Positions 17,433 through 25,482 of a stretch of 55,957 nucleotides of DNA are shown here, piece after piece. A model generated the notes under the pieces. It was not told where the DNA came from, made no database searches, and saw only the letters and a list, made by a program, of their open reading frames with translations. The stretch is from positions 1 to 55,957 of the forward strand of contig JARRNJ010000012.1 in the NCBI GenBank assembly GCA_037385045.1, read 5' to 3'. The position numbers were made by a program, and so were the translations under genes. The DNA is from JARRNJ01 sp037385045 (GTDB lineage Bacteria > Pseudomonadota > Gammaproteobacteria > JASBUN01). Every line of letters starts with the position of its first letter. Position 1 is the first letter of the stretch.

Positions 17433-17879
17433 ATGGCCACCATCCTGGTACTCAACGGACCCAACCTGAACCTCCTCGGCACCCGCGAGCCGGACGTGTA
17501 CGGCGACACCCGTCTCGACGAAATCCAGGTCCGGCTGGAGCAGCGCGCGGCCGCCGCCGGCCACCGCCTGCTCGGGTTCCAGAGCAATGCCGAGCATGAA
17601 CTGGTCGAGCGCGTCCATCAGGCCGGCAAGGACGGCGTTGCATTCATCATTTTCAATCCCGCCGCGTTTACCCATACCAGTGTCGCTCTGCGCGACGCGC
17701 TGCTGGGGGTGGCGGTGCCCTTTATCGAGGTGCACCTGTCCAACGTCCACCGGCGGGAGGCATTCCGCCAGCACTCCTATTTTTCCGACATCGCCGTGGG
17801 CGTCATCAGCGGGCTCGGCGCCCAGGGCTACGAGTTGGCCCTGGATGCGGCCATTCAACATCTGGCCGGCGCCGATTAA
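17433..17879 (+). CDS. aroQ: 3-dehydroquinate dehydratase, type II
   Basis: Third step of the shikimate pathway: removes water from 3-dehydroquinate. The 148-residue dodecamer-forming type II enzyme shows VLNGPNLNLLGTREP (7-20) with catalytic Tyr23, NPAAFTHTSVALRDAL, and EVHLSNVHRREAFRQHS with the catalytic His region. It begins the run aroQ-accB-accC (29 bp to accB), a conserved gammaproteobacterial order. The 266 bp before it (17167-17432) contain an AT-rich patch and a small palindrome TGGCTATTTAGCCA at 17229-17242, but no gene. Confidence 0.97.
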   Translation: MATILVLNGPNLNLLGTREPDVYGDTRLDEIQVRLEQRAAAAGHRLLGFQSNAEHELVERVHQAGKDGVAFIIFNPAAFTHTSVALRDALLGVAVPFIEVHLSNVHRREAFRQHSYFSDIAVGVISGLGAQGYELALDAAIQHLAGAD

Positions 17880-17908
17880 CCCAAAACGAATTCCGTACGG
17901 GGAAATCC

Positions 17909-18355
17909 ATGGACATCCGCAAAGTAAAAAAACTCATCGAGCTGCTGGAGGAATCCGGCATTGCCGAAATCGAGATCCACGAGGGTGAAGAGGCGGTACG
18001 CATCAGCCGCTACCCACAGGGCGCGCAGGTCGTGCAGGCGGCCGTTCCGCAGCCGCTTCCGGCCGCCGCGCCGAGCCCGGCCCCGGCAGCCGAAGAGGAA
18101 GCGGCTCCCGAACTTCCGGAAGGCCATGCCGTGCTCTCCCCCATGGTCGGCACCTTCTATCGCTCATCGGCCCCGGGCAATCCGCCGTTCGCGGAAGTGG
18201 GCCAGCGGGTCAACACCGGCGACACGCTCTGCATCATCGAAGCCATGAAGATGTTCAACCAGATCGAGGCGGATACTGGCGGCGTGATAGCCGCCGTGCT
18301 GGTGGAAAACGGGCAGCCGGTCGAGTACGGGCAACCGTTGTTCATCATCAACTAG
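17909..18355 (+). CDS. accB: Biotin carboxyl carrier protein of acetyl-CoA carboxylase
   Basis: Carries biotin between the carboxylase and carboxyltransferase parts of acetyl-CoA carboxylase, the first committed step of fatty acid synthesis. The 148 residues comprise an N-terminal helical region (MDIRKVKKLIELLEESGIAE), an Ala/Pro/Glu linker and the C-terminal biotinyl domain with AMKMFNQIEAD; biotin joins Lys114. The bacterial 'thumb' SSAPGNPPFAEVGQ is present. Stands 62 bp before accC. Confidence 0.97.
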   Translation: MDIRKVKKLIELLEESGIAEIEIHEGEEAVRISRYPQGAQVVQAAVPQPLPAAAPSPAPAAEEEAAPELPEGHAVLSPMVGTFYRSSAPGNPPFAEVGQRVNTGDTLCIIEAMKMFNQIEADTGGVIAAVLVENGQPVEYGQPLFIIN

Positions 18356-18417
18356 ATGCGCATCCGGCGCCGCCGGCCGCAATCCAACCCGACCACCAAC
18401 CCGCTACCGAGTTTCCA

Positions 18418-19758
18418 ATGCTGGACAAGATCGTCATAGCCAATCGAGGTGAGATCGCGCTGCGCATCCTGCGCGCCTGCCATGAACTGGGGATCAAGAC
18501 CGTCGCCGTACACTCCACGGTGGACCGCGACCTGAAGCACGTGCTCCTCGCCGACGAGTCGGTCTGCATCGGGCCGCCGCCGTCGAGCGACAGCTACCTG
18601 AACATCCCGGCCCTGATCAGCGCCGCCGAGGTGACCGACGCGGTGGCCATTCATCCCGGCTACGGCTTCATGTCCGAAAACGCCGATTTCGCCGAACGGG
18701 TGGAGGAAAGCGGCTTCGTTTTCATTGGCCCGCACCCCGACACCATCCGCGTCATGGGCGACAAGGTCTCCGCCATCAAGGCCATGAAAGAGGCGGGCGT
18801 ACCGTGCGTGCCCGGCTCCGACGGACCCCTGGGCGACGACACCGCCACCAATCTGGAGTTGGCCCGCAAGATCGGCTACCCGGTGATCATCAAGGCGGCC
18901 GGCGGCGGCGGCGGCCGCGGTATGCGCGTGGTCCACGGTGAAGGCAGCCTGCTCAACGCCATCTCGCTGACGCGCATGGAGGCGGCGGCGGCCTTCGGCA
19001 ACGATACCGTCTACATGGAAAAGTTTCTCGAGCACCCGCGGCATATCGAGTTTCAGGTGCTCGCCGACCAGCACGGCAATGCCATCCATCTGGGCGAGCG
19101 CGACTGTTCCATGCAGCGCCGGCACCAGAAAGTCATCGAGGAAGCACCGGCGCCGGGCATCAGCGACGAACAGCGCCGGCGCATGGGCGCCCTGTGCGCC
19201 GATGCCTGCCGTAATATCGGCTACCGCGGCGCCGGCACGTTCGAGTTCCTGTACGAGAACGGGGAATTCTATTTCATCGAGATGAACACCCGCGTGCAGG
19301 TGGAGCACCCTGTCACCGAGATGATCACCGGCGTCGACATTGTGCGCGAGCAGATCCTCATCGCCGCCGGCGCGCCGCTCTCCGTCGCCCAGGAGGACAT
19401 CACCATCCGCGGCCACGCGCTGGAATGCCGCATCAACGCCGAAGACGCCGAGACGTTCATGCCCTCGCCGGGAAAAATCGTCCAGTATCACGCCCCGGGC
19501 GGACCCGGGATCCGCATCGACACCCACATCTACGACGGCTATACCGTACCGCCGAACTACGATTCCATGATCGGCAAGCTGATCGCCCACGGCCGCGACC
19601 GCGACAGCGCCCTCGCACGCATGCGCCAGGCGCTGCAGGAAATCGTCATCGAGGGCATAAAGACCAACATCCCGTTGCACCTGGACCTGGTCAACGACAC
19701 TGCATTCCAGGCCGGCGGCACAAATATTCATTATCTGGAGAAGAAGTTGGGGTTGTAG
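18418..19758 (+). CDS. accC: Biotin carboxylase subunit of acetyl-CoA carboxylase
   Basis: ATP-grasp enzyme that carboxylates the biotin of AccB with bicarbonate. 446 residues with KIVIANRGEIALRILRAC at the N-terminus, AIHPGYGFMSENADFA, the glycine-rich ATP lid IIKAAGGGGGRGMRVV, ERDCSMQRRHQKVIEEAP, and FIEMNTRVQVEHPVTEM with the metal and substrate residues. The downstream gap to prmA holds complementary purine and pyrimidine repeats. Confidence 0.98.
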   Translation: MLDKIVIANRGEIALRILRACHELGIKTVAVHSTVDRDLKHVLLADESVCIGPPPSSDSYLNIPALISAAEVTDAVAIHPGYGFMSENADFAERVEESGFVFIGPHPDTIRVMGDKVSAIKAMKEAGVPCVPGSDGPLGDDTATNLELARKIGYPVIIKAAGGGGGRGMRVVHGEGSLLNAISLTRMEAAAAFGNDTVYMEKFLEHPRHIEFQVLADQHGNAIHLGERDCSMQRRHQKVIEEAPAPGISDEQRRRMGALCADACRNIGYRGAGTFEFLYENGEFYFIEMNTRVQVEHPVTEMITGVDIVREQILIAAGAPLSVAQEDITIRGHALECRINAEDAETFMPSPGKIVQYHAPGGPGIRIDTHIYDGYTVPPNYDSMIGKLIAHGRDRDSALARMRQALQEIVIEGIKTNIPLHLDLVNDTAFQAGGTNIHYLEKKLGL

Positions 19759-19774
19759 GAACAGGGGAAAGATG

Positions 19775-19897
19775 AAAGGGAAAAGGGCAAAAGCGGCCGA
19801 TAGCGGACACCCGGCGCCGACTTGACTCGGATACAGCCCGTTCAAACCAAATTCGTTCCCCCCTTTTCCCTTTTCCCTTTTCCCTTTTCCCTTTTTC
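19775..19897 (+). repeat. Complementary purine tract and TTTTCCC tandem repeat between accC and prmA
   Basis: AAAGGGAAAAGGG at 19775-19787 is exactly complementary to CCCTTTTCCCTTT within a tract (19858-19897) made of four 7-nt TTTTCCC units plus TTTTTC. The mRNA could form a 13-bp helix closing an 80-nt loop just ahead of prmA, which has no purine-rich ribosome binding site of its own. Confidence 0.6.
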
Positions 19898-19902
19898 TCA
19901 CC

Positions 19903-20784
19903 ATGCCCTGGCTCGAAATTTCCCTGGACCTGCCGCCCGACGAGGCACCCGAGGGCTACGAGGAAGCGCTGCTGGCCGGCGGCGCTTTGTCGGTCACGTT
20001 GCGCGACGCCGGGGACACGCCGGTCCTGGAGCCGGGAGTCGGGGAAACGCCGCTGTGGCCGCGCACCCGGGTCATCGGCTTGTTTGCCGGTGACACCGAC
20101 ATCAACGCGGTGCGACGCACGGTCGCCCGGCTGCTGGGCGCAACGGCGGCGTCGCAGCTCAGCGGCAATCCCCTGGAGGACCGCGACTGGAGCCGCGCCT
20201 GGCTGGACCGGTTCAAGCCCATGCGGTTCGGCACCCGGTTGTGGGTATGCCCCGAGGCGATGGAGCCGCCCGAATCCGGCGGCGTGACCCTGCGCCTGGA
20301 TCCCGGCCTGGCGTTCGGCACCGGCACCCACCCCACTACCGCGTTGTGCCTGGAATGGCTGGACGCACACCCGGTGGAGGATTATGAAGTGCTGGACTAC
20401 GGCTGCGGCTCGGGCGTGCTCGGCATCGCCGCGGCCCTGCTGGGCGCGCGCCGGGTGTGGGCGGTGGACAACGATCCCCAGGCGCTGATCGCCACCGCCG
20501 ACAATGCGGCCAAGAATCGCGTCCATGACCGTGTGCTGGTGCGCTCGCCTGCCGATCTTCCGTCGGTCCAGTGCGACCTGCTGCTGGCCAACATCCTGGC
20601 CGGCCCTTTGATCGATCTTGCGCCGCGGTTGGCACGGGACGTGCGCCCCGGCGGCGCGGCGGTGCTCTCCGGCATCCTCTCCTCCCAGGCCGGGCAGGTC
20701 GGTGAACGCTACGCGCGTTGGTTCGCAATGGGTCCGCCGGCGGTGCGCGACGACTGGGTGCGCTTGGAAGGCGTGCGAAAATAG
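19903..20784 (+). CDS. prmA: Ribosomal protein L11 methyltransferase
   Basis: Trimethylates amino groups of ribosomal protein L11 using S-adenosylmethionine. The 293 residues equal the usual length when started at MPWLEISLDLP. The N-terminal L11-recognition domain is followed by the Rossmann methyltransferase with LAFGTGTHPTTALCLEWL, VLDYGCGSGVLGIAAALLGA (SAM motif I), VWAVDNDPQAL and LLANILAGPLIDLAP. The longer in-frame start at 19822 would translate the pyrimidine repeat and is rejected. Confidence 0.96.
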   Translation: MPWLEISLDLPPDEAPEGYEEALLAGGALSVTLRDAGDTPVLEPGVGETPLWPRTRVIGLFAGDTDINAVRRTVARLLGATAASQLSGNPLEDRDWSRAWLDRFKPMRFGTRLWVCPEAMEPPESGGVTLRLDPGLAFGTGTHPTTALCLEWLDAHPVEDYEVLDYGCGSGVLGIAAALLGARRVWAVDNDPQALIATADNAAKNRVHDRVLVRSPADLPSVQCDLLLANILAGPLIDLAPRLARDVRPGGAAVLSGILSSQAGQVGERYARWFAMGPPAVRDDWVRLEGVRK

Positions 20785-20870
20785 GCTACCTTTCCAAGGT
20801 CCGATGCGCCGGGACCACAATGACGACAAAATACAGACGGCGCGAATTTCCGGTGGGGTCGCCGCGCTTC

Positions 20871-22160
20871 ATGTTCACCCGCTGTCCCGAATGCAAGACG
20901 GTTTTCCGCGTCACCGACCAACAGCTGGACGCTGCCGGCGGTCGGGTGCGCTGTGGCCATTGCGCCGCTATTTTCAATGCGCGCGACAGTCTGGCCGACA
21001 GCGCGGCCGAATTGCAGCAGCGCGACACCCCCCGGGTGGAGCCCGACAACGCCACTGCGCCCGCGGACGCCGAGCCCGGAGCGGAATTCCACCCTTACGC
21101 CACCGACTACAGCGAATTCCTGCAGCCGCCGGCCGCGCCTCGGCCGCCGCCCGAAGAACGTGCCGGCATCGGGGACAACGACGAGCTCGCGCAGCCCACC
21201 GCGCCGACCGAACCGCACGGGGAGAACCTCACCCCGCGACCCCACCCGCATGCCATCGCCGGCGGGGACCATGCGGCCACGCCCGAACCGACGGCCGAGG
21301 ACCTCGTCCCGCGACCCTACCCAGCCACGGAGGATGCCGGCGAGCCCCCCGCCGCATCCGTGCCGCGGCAGGAAGACCTCCCGATCGAAGAGCAGGAGTC
21401 GCCCGAACCCGCTGAAGCGGAATTGCCGCCGGAGCACCCCCCTGCCGGGCCGGCGCCGCACGCCCGTGAACCGGCCCCGGCACCGGAGGATCAAGCCGTT
21501 GAGGAAACCGCGGCGGCGGCAGTGCCGGTCGCACCGGAGCAGGCGCAAACGACGCCCGGGCAAGAAGAGGAATCTGCGCCGCCGTCGAGCGCCGCCGAAC
21601 CGCAGCAGCTGCCGGCCGCGACCGCCGCCAACGAACCGGTGCCGAGCATATTGGAAGACGACCTGCAGGCGCTGGCGCGACGCCGCTCGGGGTGGCGCAC
21701 GTTCGCCTGGGGCCTGCTCGTCGTCGGCCTGATCTTGGCTTTCGCAATCCAGTACGCCTATTTCAATCGCGCCGACCTGGCCCGTAATGCGCAGCTGCGC
21801 CCGTGGCTCGAGCGCGCGTGCCAATGGGCCGGCTGCAGCATTGCACTGACACCGGAGCTGAACAAGCTCCGTTTCCTCAACAGCACCGTGATGGTCGACC
21901 CGCAGCAAAACGACCGCCTGCTCATACTGGCCACCATGGTCAATACCGCCCAGTTCCCGCAACCCTATCCGCTGCTCGAAGTGCGGCTCACCAGCCTCGA
22001 CGGCAAGGTGGTAGCCATGCGCCGCTTCAAGCCGCGGGAATACCTGCCGAATGACATCGATGCAGCGCAGGGTCTGCAGCCGGACACACCGCTGAGCGTC
22101 AAGCTGGAAGTAGTCAGACCGCAGCAAAGCGTAACCGGTTATCAATTCGATTTTCGTTGA
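20871..22160 (+). CDS. Zinc-ribbon and DUF3426 membrane protein
   Basis: A 429-residue protein of the MJ0042-type zinc-ribbon family that regularly sits between prmA and dusB in gammaproteobacteria. N-terminus MFTRCPECKTVFRVTDQQL and VRCGHCAAIF give two CxxC pairs for zinc. A disordered region of about 230 residues, very rich in Pro, Glu and Ala, follows (about 45-275). One membrane helix (WGLLVVGLILAFAIQYAYF) lies at about 285-305, then a C-terminal DUF3426 domain (ARNAQLRPWLERACQWAGCS ... YQFDFR), presumably periplasmic. The start at 20871 matches the family; an ATG at 20820 would add 17 residues. Function unknown. Confidence 0.87.
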   Translation: MFTRCPECKTVFRVTDQQLDAAGGRVRCGHCAAIFNARDSLADSAAELQQRDTPRVEPDNATAPADAEPGAEFHPYATDYSEFLQPPAAPRPPPEERAGIGDNDELAQPTAPTEPHGENLTPRPHPHAIAGGDHAATPEPTAEDLVPRPYPATEDAGEPPAASVPRQEDLPIEEQESPEPAEAELPPEHPPAGPAPHAREPAPAPEDQAVEETAAAAVPVAPEQAQTTPGQEEESAPPSSAAEPQQLPAATAANEPVPSILEDDLQALARRRSGWRTFAWGLLVVGLILAFAIQYAYFNRADLARNAQLRPWLERACQWAGCSIALTPELNKLRFLNSTVMVDPQQNDRLLILATMVNTAQFPQPYPLLEVRLTSLDGKVVAMRRFKPREYLPNDIDAAQGLQPDTPLSVKLEVVRPQQSVTGYQFDFR

Positions 22161-22298
22161 TCCGGGCAACTATCTGATGCGGAAAAGGCTTTGCCGTGGA
22201 TCCGCGCAAATGACACCACAACCCGGCCGGGCGGGTTTATCGTTGCGGCGATTGCGAGTATTATTGTCCGTCCGCCGCAAGTCATAAGCTGGTAACAA

Positions 22299-22315
22299 TC
22301 GTTCGTTGCGAACGA
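22299..22315 (+). promoter_or_regulatory. Hairpin covering the dusB translation start region
   Basis: TCGTTCG / CGAACGA with a three-base loop ends one nucleotide before the dusB ATG. No Shine-Dalgarno sequence is visible, and the hairpin occupies the place where it should be. Could affect dusB-fis translation; untested. Confidence 0.5.
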
Positions 22316-22316
22316 C

Positions 22317-23303
22317 ATGAGAATCGGACCCTATCAACTCAAGAACAACCTCGTGCTGGCGCCGATGGCCGGTGTAACCGATCGCCCATTCCGGCAGTTG
22401 TGCAAGCAACTGGGAGCGGGCATGGCGGTCTCGGAAATGGTGTCCTCCAACTCGCTGCTGTGGGGCAGTAAAAAAACCAGGCGCCGCGCCGATCACAGCG
22501 GCGAGGTGGAACCACGCAACGTGCAGATTGCCGGCGCCGATCCGCGCATGATGGCCGAGGCCGCACGCTACAACGTCGACAACGGGGCCCAGATCATCGA
22601 CATCAATATGGGCTGTCCGGCGAAAAAAGTCTGCAACGTCATGGCCGGCTCCGCGCTGCTGCGCGACGAAGCGCTGGTCAGGGCCATCGTCGAAGCGGTG
22701 GTGGACGCAGTCGACGTACCAGTGACGCTCAAGATCCGCACCGGCTGGGACAAGGAACACCGCAATGCGCTGGCCATCGCCCGCATTGCCGAGCAGGCCG
22801 GGATTCAGTCGCTGGCCATTCACGGGCGCACCCGCGCCTGCATGTACAAGGGCGACGCCGAGTACGCCACCATTCGCGCCGTCAAAGCGGCGGTTGCCAT
22901 TCCCGTGATCGCCAACGGCGACATCGATTCCCCGGAAAAGGCCCTCCATGTGCTCGAGCAGACCGGCGCCGACGGCCTGATGGTGGGCCGCGCAGCCCAG
23001 GGCCGTCCGTGGATCTTCCGGGAGATCGAGCATTTTCTCGCCACCGGCACGCGGCTGCCGGAGCCGTCGGCGGACGAAATCCGCGAAATCATGCTCGGGC
23101 ACCTGGAGAACCTCTACAGCTTTTACGGCGAATACACCGGCGTGCGCATCGCACGCAAGCACATCTCGTGGTACAGCAAAGGGCAGCGCGGCGGCGCATT
23201 GTTCCGAAACGCGGTAAACCGGGTGGACACCCGCCAGGAACAACTCGCCATGACACGCGAATTCTTCGATCGTCTCGCCGATCAGGAGGATCTGGCAGCA
23301 TGA
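22317..23303 (+). CDS. dusB: tRNA-dihydrouridine synthase B
   Basis: Flavoenzyme that reduces specific uridines of the tRNA D-loop to dihydrouridine. The 328-residue protein starts MRIGPYQLKNNLVLAPMAGV and has TDRPFRQLC, the NMGCPAKKVCN segment with the catalytic cysteine, VTLKIRTGWD, IHGRTR and ANGDIDSPEKAL with the FMN phosphate-binding region (MVGRAAQGRPWIF). Overlaps fis by ATGA, the classical dusB-fis operon. Confidence 0.97.
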   Translation: MRIGPYQLKNNLVLAPMAGVTDRPFRQLCKQLGAGMAVSEMVSSNSLLWGSKKTRRRADHSGEVEPRNVQIAGADPRMMAEAARYNVDNGAQIIDINMGCPAKKVCNVMAGSALLRDEALVRAIVEAVVDAVDVPVTLKIRTGWDKEHRNALAIARIAEQAGIQSLAIHGRTRACMYKGDAEYATIRAVKAAVAIPVIANGDIDSPEKALHVLEQTGADGLMVGRAAQGRPWIFREIEHFLATGTRLPEPSADEIREIMLGHLENLYSFYGEYTGVRIARKHISWYSKGQRGGALFRNAVNRVDTRQEQLAMTREFFDRLADQEDLAA

Positions 23304-23596
23304 ACACCATAAACCTCAGCGAAGCCGTTGCGGCCAGCGACCAGAGCCCGACCGGCCGGGTCGAGCACGTGTGCCTCGCCAGCGCGGTAAAGGCCGCGGT
23401 CGAGGGCTACTTCACCGATCTCAACGGCCACGCGCCGGGAAAGTTGCACGAAATGGTGATGGCCGAGGTGGAACGCCCGCTGCTGGAAACGGTGATGCAC
23501 CAAGTCCGTGGCAATCAGTCCCGCGCCGCGAAAATGCTCGGCATCAATCGCAGCACCTTGCGCAAGAAACTTGCCCAGTACGGGCTCAACAGCTGA
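23300..23596 (+). CDS. fis: DNA-binding protein Fis
   Basis: Nucleoid-associated dimer that bends DNA and controls rRNA and growth-phase genes. 98 residues; the C-terminal helix-turn-helix VRGNQSRAAKMLGINRSTLR and KKLAQYG are nearly identical to those of other gammaproteobacterial Fis proteins. Its location downstream of dusB is diagnostic of the class Gammaproteobacteria and neighbours. Translationally coupled to dusB. Confidence 0.97.
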   Translation: MNTINLSEAVAASDQSPTGRVEHVCLASAVKAAVEGYFTDLNGHAPGKLHEMVMAEVERPLLETVMHQVRGNQSRAAKMLGINRSTLRKKLAQYGLNS

Positions 23597-23663
23597 CCGG
23601 CGCGCTGATTGCCCGCAATGAAAATCCGTTCCCCGGTTACCGACGGTTAAGGAATCCAATGCC

Positions 23664-25229
23664 ATGAGCAAGATTGAGCGCGCTCTGATCAGCGTGTCCG
23701 ATAAGACCGGTATTGTCGAGTTCGCCCGCGAGCTGCGGCGCATGGGCGTGGAAATCCTCTCCACGGGCGGCACCGCCAAATTGCTGGCCGACAACGGCAT
23801 CGCCGTGGTCGAGGTATCGGACTACACCGGCTTTCCTGAAATGATGGATGGACGGCTGAAGACCCTGCATCCGCGCATTCACGGCGGCTTGCTGGGCCGC
23901 CGCGGAACCGACGATGCGGTGATGCAGGAACACGACATCCAGCCGATCGGGCTGGTGGTGGTGAACCTGTACCCGTTCGAGCAGACCGTGGCCAAGCCCG
24001 ATTGCGACCTGGCCCTGGCGATCGAGAATATCGACATCGGCGGACCGACCATGCTGCGCGCGGCGGCGAAAAACCACGCCGCGGTGGCCGTGGTCGTGGA
24101 TACACAGGACTATGCGCCCGTGTTGGCGGAGATGCAGGCCAACGGCGGCGCACTCGGCGACGCCACGCGCTTTTCCCTGGCCGTAAAGACGTTCGAGCAC
24201 ACCGCCCGCTACGACGGCGTGATCGCCAACTATCTGGGCACCATCGGCGCCGACGGCCATCCCGAGGGTTTTCCCCGCACCTACAACGTACAGTTCCTCA
24301 AATCCCAGGAGATGCGCTACGGCGAGAATCCGCACCAGAAGGCTGCGTTCTATGTCGAACGCGAGCCCGGCGAGGCGTGCGTGGCCACCGCCGGCCAGAT
24401 CCAGGGCAAGGAGCTGTCCTACAACAACATCGCCGACACCGACGCGGCGCTGGAATGCGTGAAGCAGTTCGACAGCCCCGCCTGCGTCATCGTCAAGCAC
24501 GCCAATCCCTGCGGCGTAGCGGTCGGGGCGACCATTCTCGAGGCCTACGAACGGGCCTACAGCACCGACCCCACCTCCGCCTTCGGCGGCATTATCGCCT
24601 TCAACCAGCCGTTGGACGCGGAAACCGCCGGCACCATCGTCGACCGCCAGTTCGTGGAGGTCATCATCGCCCCGGCGGTGGAAGAAGAAGCCCGGCCGGT
24701 ACTGGCGAAGAAAACCACCGTCCGCGTGCTGATTTGCGGACAATGGGGCGGGGAGCGGATTCCCGCGTTGGATTACAAGCGCATCACCGGCGGCCTGCTG
24801 GTGCAGGACCGCGACCTGGGGATGGTGGCGTCCGCGGATCTCAAGGTGGTGACCCGGCGCGAGCCAAGCGAGCGCGAACTCGCCGATCTGCTGTTCGCCT
24901 GGAAGGTGTGCAAGTTCGTCAAGTCCAACGCCATCGTCTACTGCCGCGACAACATGACCATCGGCGTCGGCGCCGGCCAGATGAGTAGGGTCTACAGCGC
25001 CCGCATCGCCGCCATCAAAGCGGCCGACGCCGGCCTCGAGGTCAAGGGCTCGGTGATGGCGTCCGACGCTTTCTTTCCGTTCCGCGACGGTCTGGATTCG
25101 GCCGCCGAGGTGGGCGTGACCGCGGTCATCCAACCGGGCGGCTCGATGCGCGACCAGGAGGTCATCGCCGCGGCCGACGAGCACGACATCGCCATGGCGT
25201 TCACCGGTATGCGCCATTTCCGCCATTGA
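23664..25229 (+). CDS. purH: Bifunctional AICAR formyltransferase / IMP cyclohydrolase
   Basis: Last two steps of de novo purine synthesis. 521 residues: an N-terminal MGS-like IMP cyclohydrolase domain (ALISVSDKTGIVEFARELRR, LSTGGTAKLLADNGIAVVEV, GRLKTLHPRIHGGLLGRR) and a C-terminal transformylase domain (RYGENPHQKAAFYVER, IVKHANPCGVAVG, TDPTSAFGGIIAFN, MTIGVGAGQMSRV). AAGGA lies about 11 nt before the ATG. It heads the purH-purD pair. Confidence 0.98.
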   Translation: MSKIERALISVSDKTGIVEFARELRRMGVEILSTGGTAKLLADNGIAVVEVSDYTGFPEMMDGRLKTLHPRIHGGLLGRRGTDDAVMQEHDIQPIGLVVVNLYPFEQTVAKPDCDLALAIENIDIGGPTMLRAAAKNHAAVAVVVDTQDYAPVLAEMQANGGALGDATRFSLAVKTFEHTARYDGVIANYLGTIGADGHPEGFPRTYNVQFLKSQEMRYGENPHQKAAFYVEREPGEACVATAGQIQGKELSYNNIADTDAALECVKQFDSPACVIVKHANPCGVAVGATILEAYERAYSTDPTSAFGGIIAFNQPLDAETAGTIVDRQFVEVIIAPAVEEEARPVLAKKTTVRVLICGQWGGERIPALDYKRITGGLLVQDRDLGMVASADLKVVTRREPSERELADLLFAWKVCKFVKSNAIVYCRDNMTIGVGAGQMSRVYSARIAAIKAADAGLEVKGSVMASDAFFPFRDGLDSAAEVGVTAVIQPGGSMRDQEVIAAADEHDIAMAFTGMRHFRH

Positions 25230-25482
25230 GCGGCGCCATCGGGCGGAGGGAAGAGGAATCCGGTGCGGCTCTGCCTAACCTGGATTCCCCGCCGCCTCAT
25301 CGGCGCAACCCGGGCGCCGCAACGGGCCGGGCCGGCCCGCTGGCCGGAGACCGCGCAGCGGAATCGGCGGCTGGGTAAACTTCACGGCGCGGTCCCGGCG
25401 CACCGCGCCTGTGTTTTCGCCGCGGTCCGGCAACCTGCGTTGTCTCCCGGTTCGGCGCGGCGCGTTTGATGGCGAGGTGGGA

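Noticed and set aside
19858..19897. TTTTCCC tandem array as a possible CRISPR or attachment site
   Set aside because: Seven-base units without spacers; a simple sequence repeat.
18352..20829. An 825-codon open frame on the minus strand opposite accC and prmA
   Set aside because: Runs antisense across two well-defined genes and the pyrimidine repeat between them; low-complexity His/Gln/Arg-rich translation.
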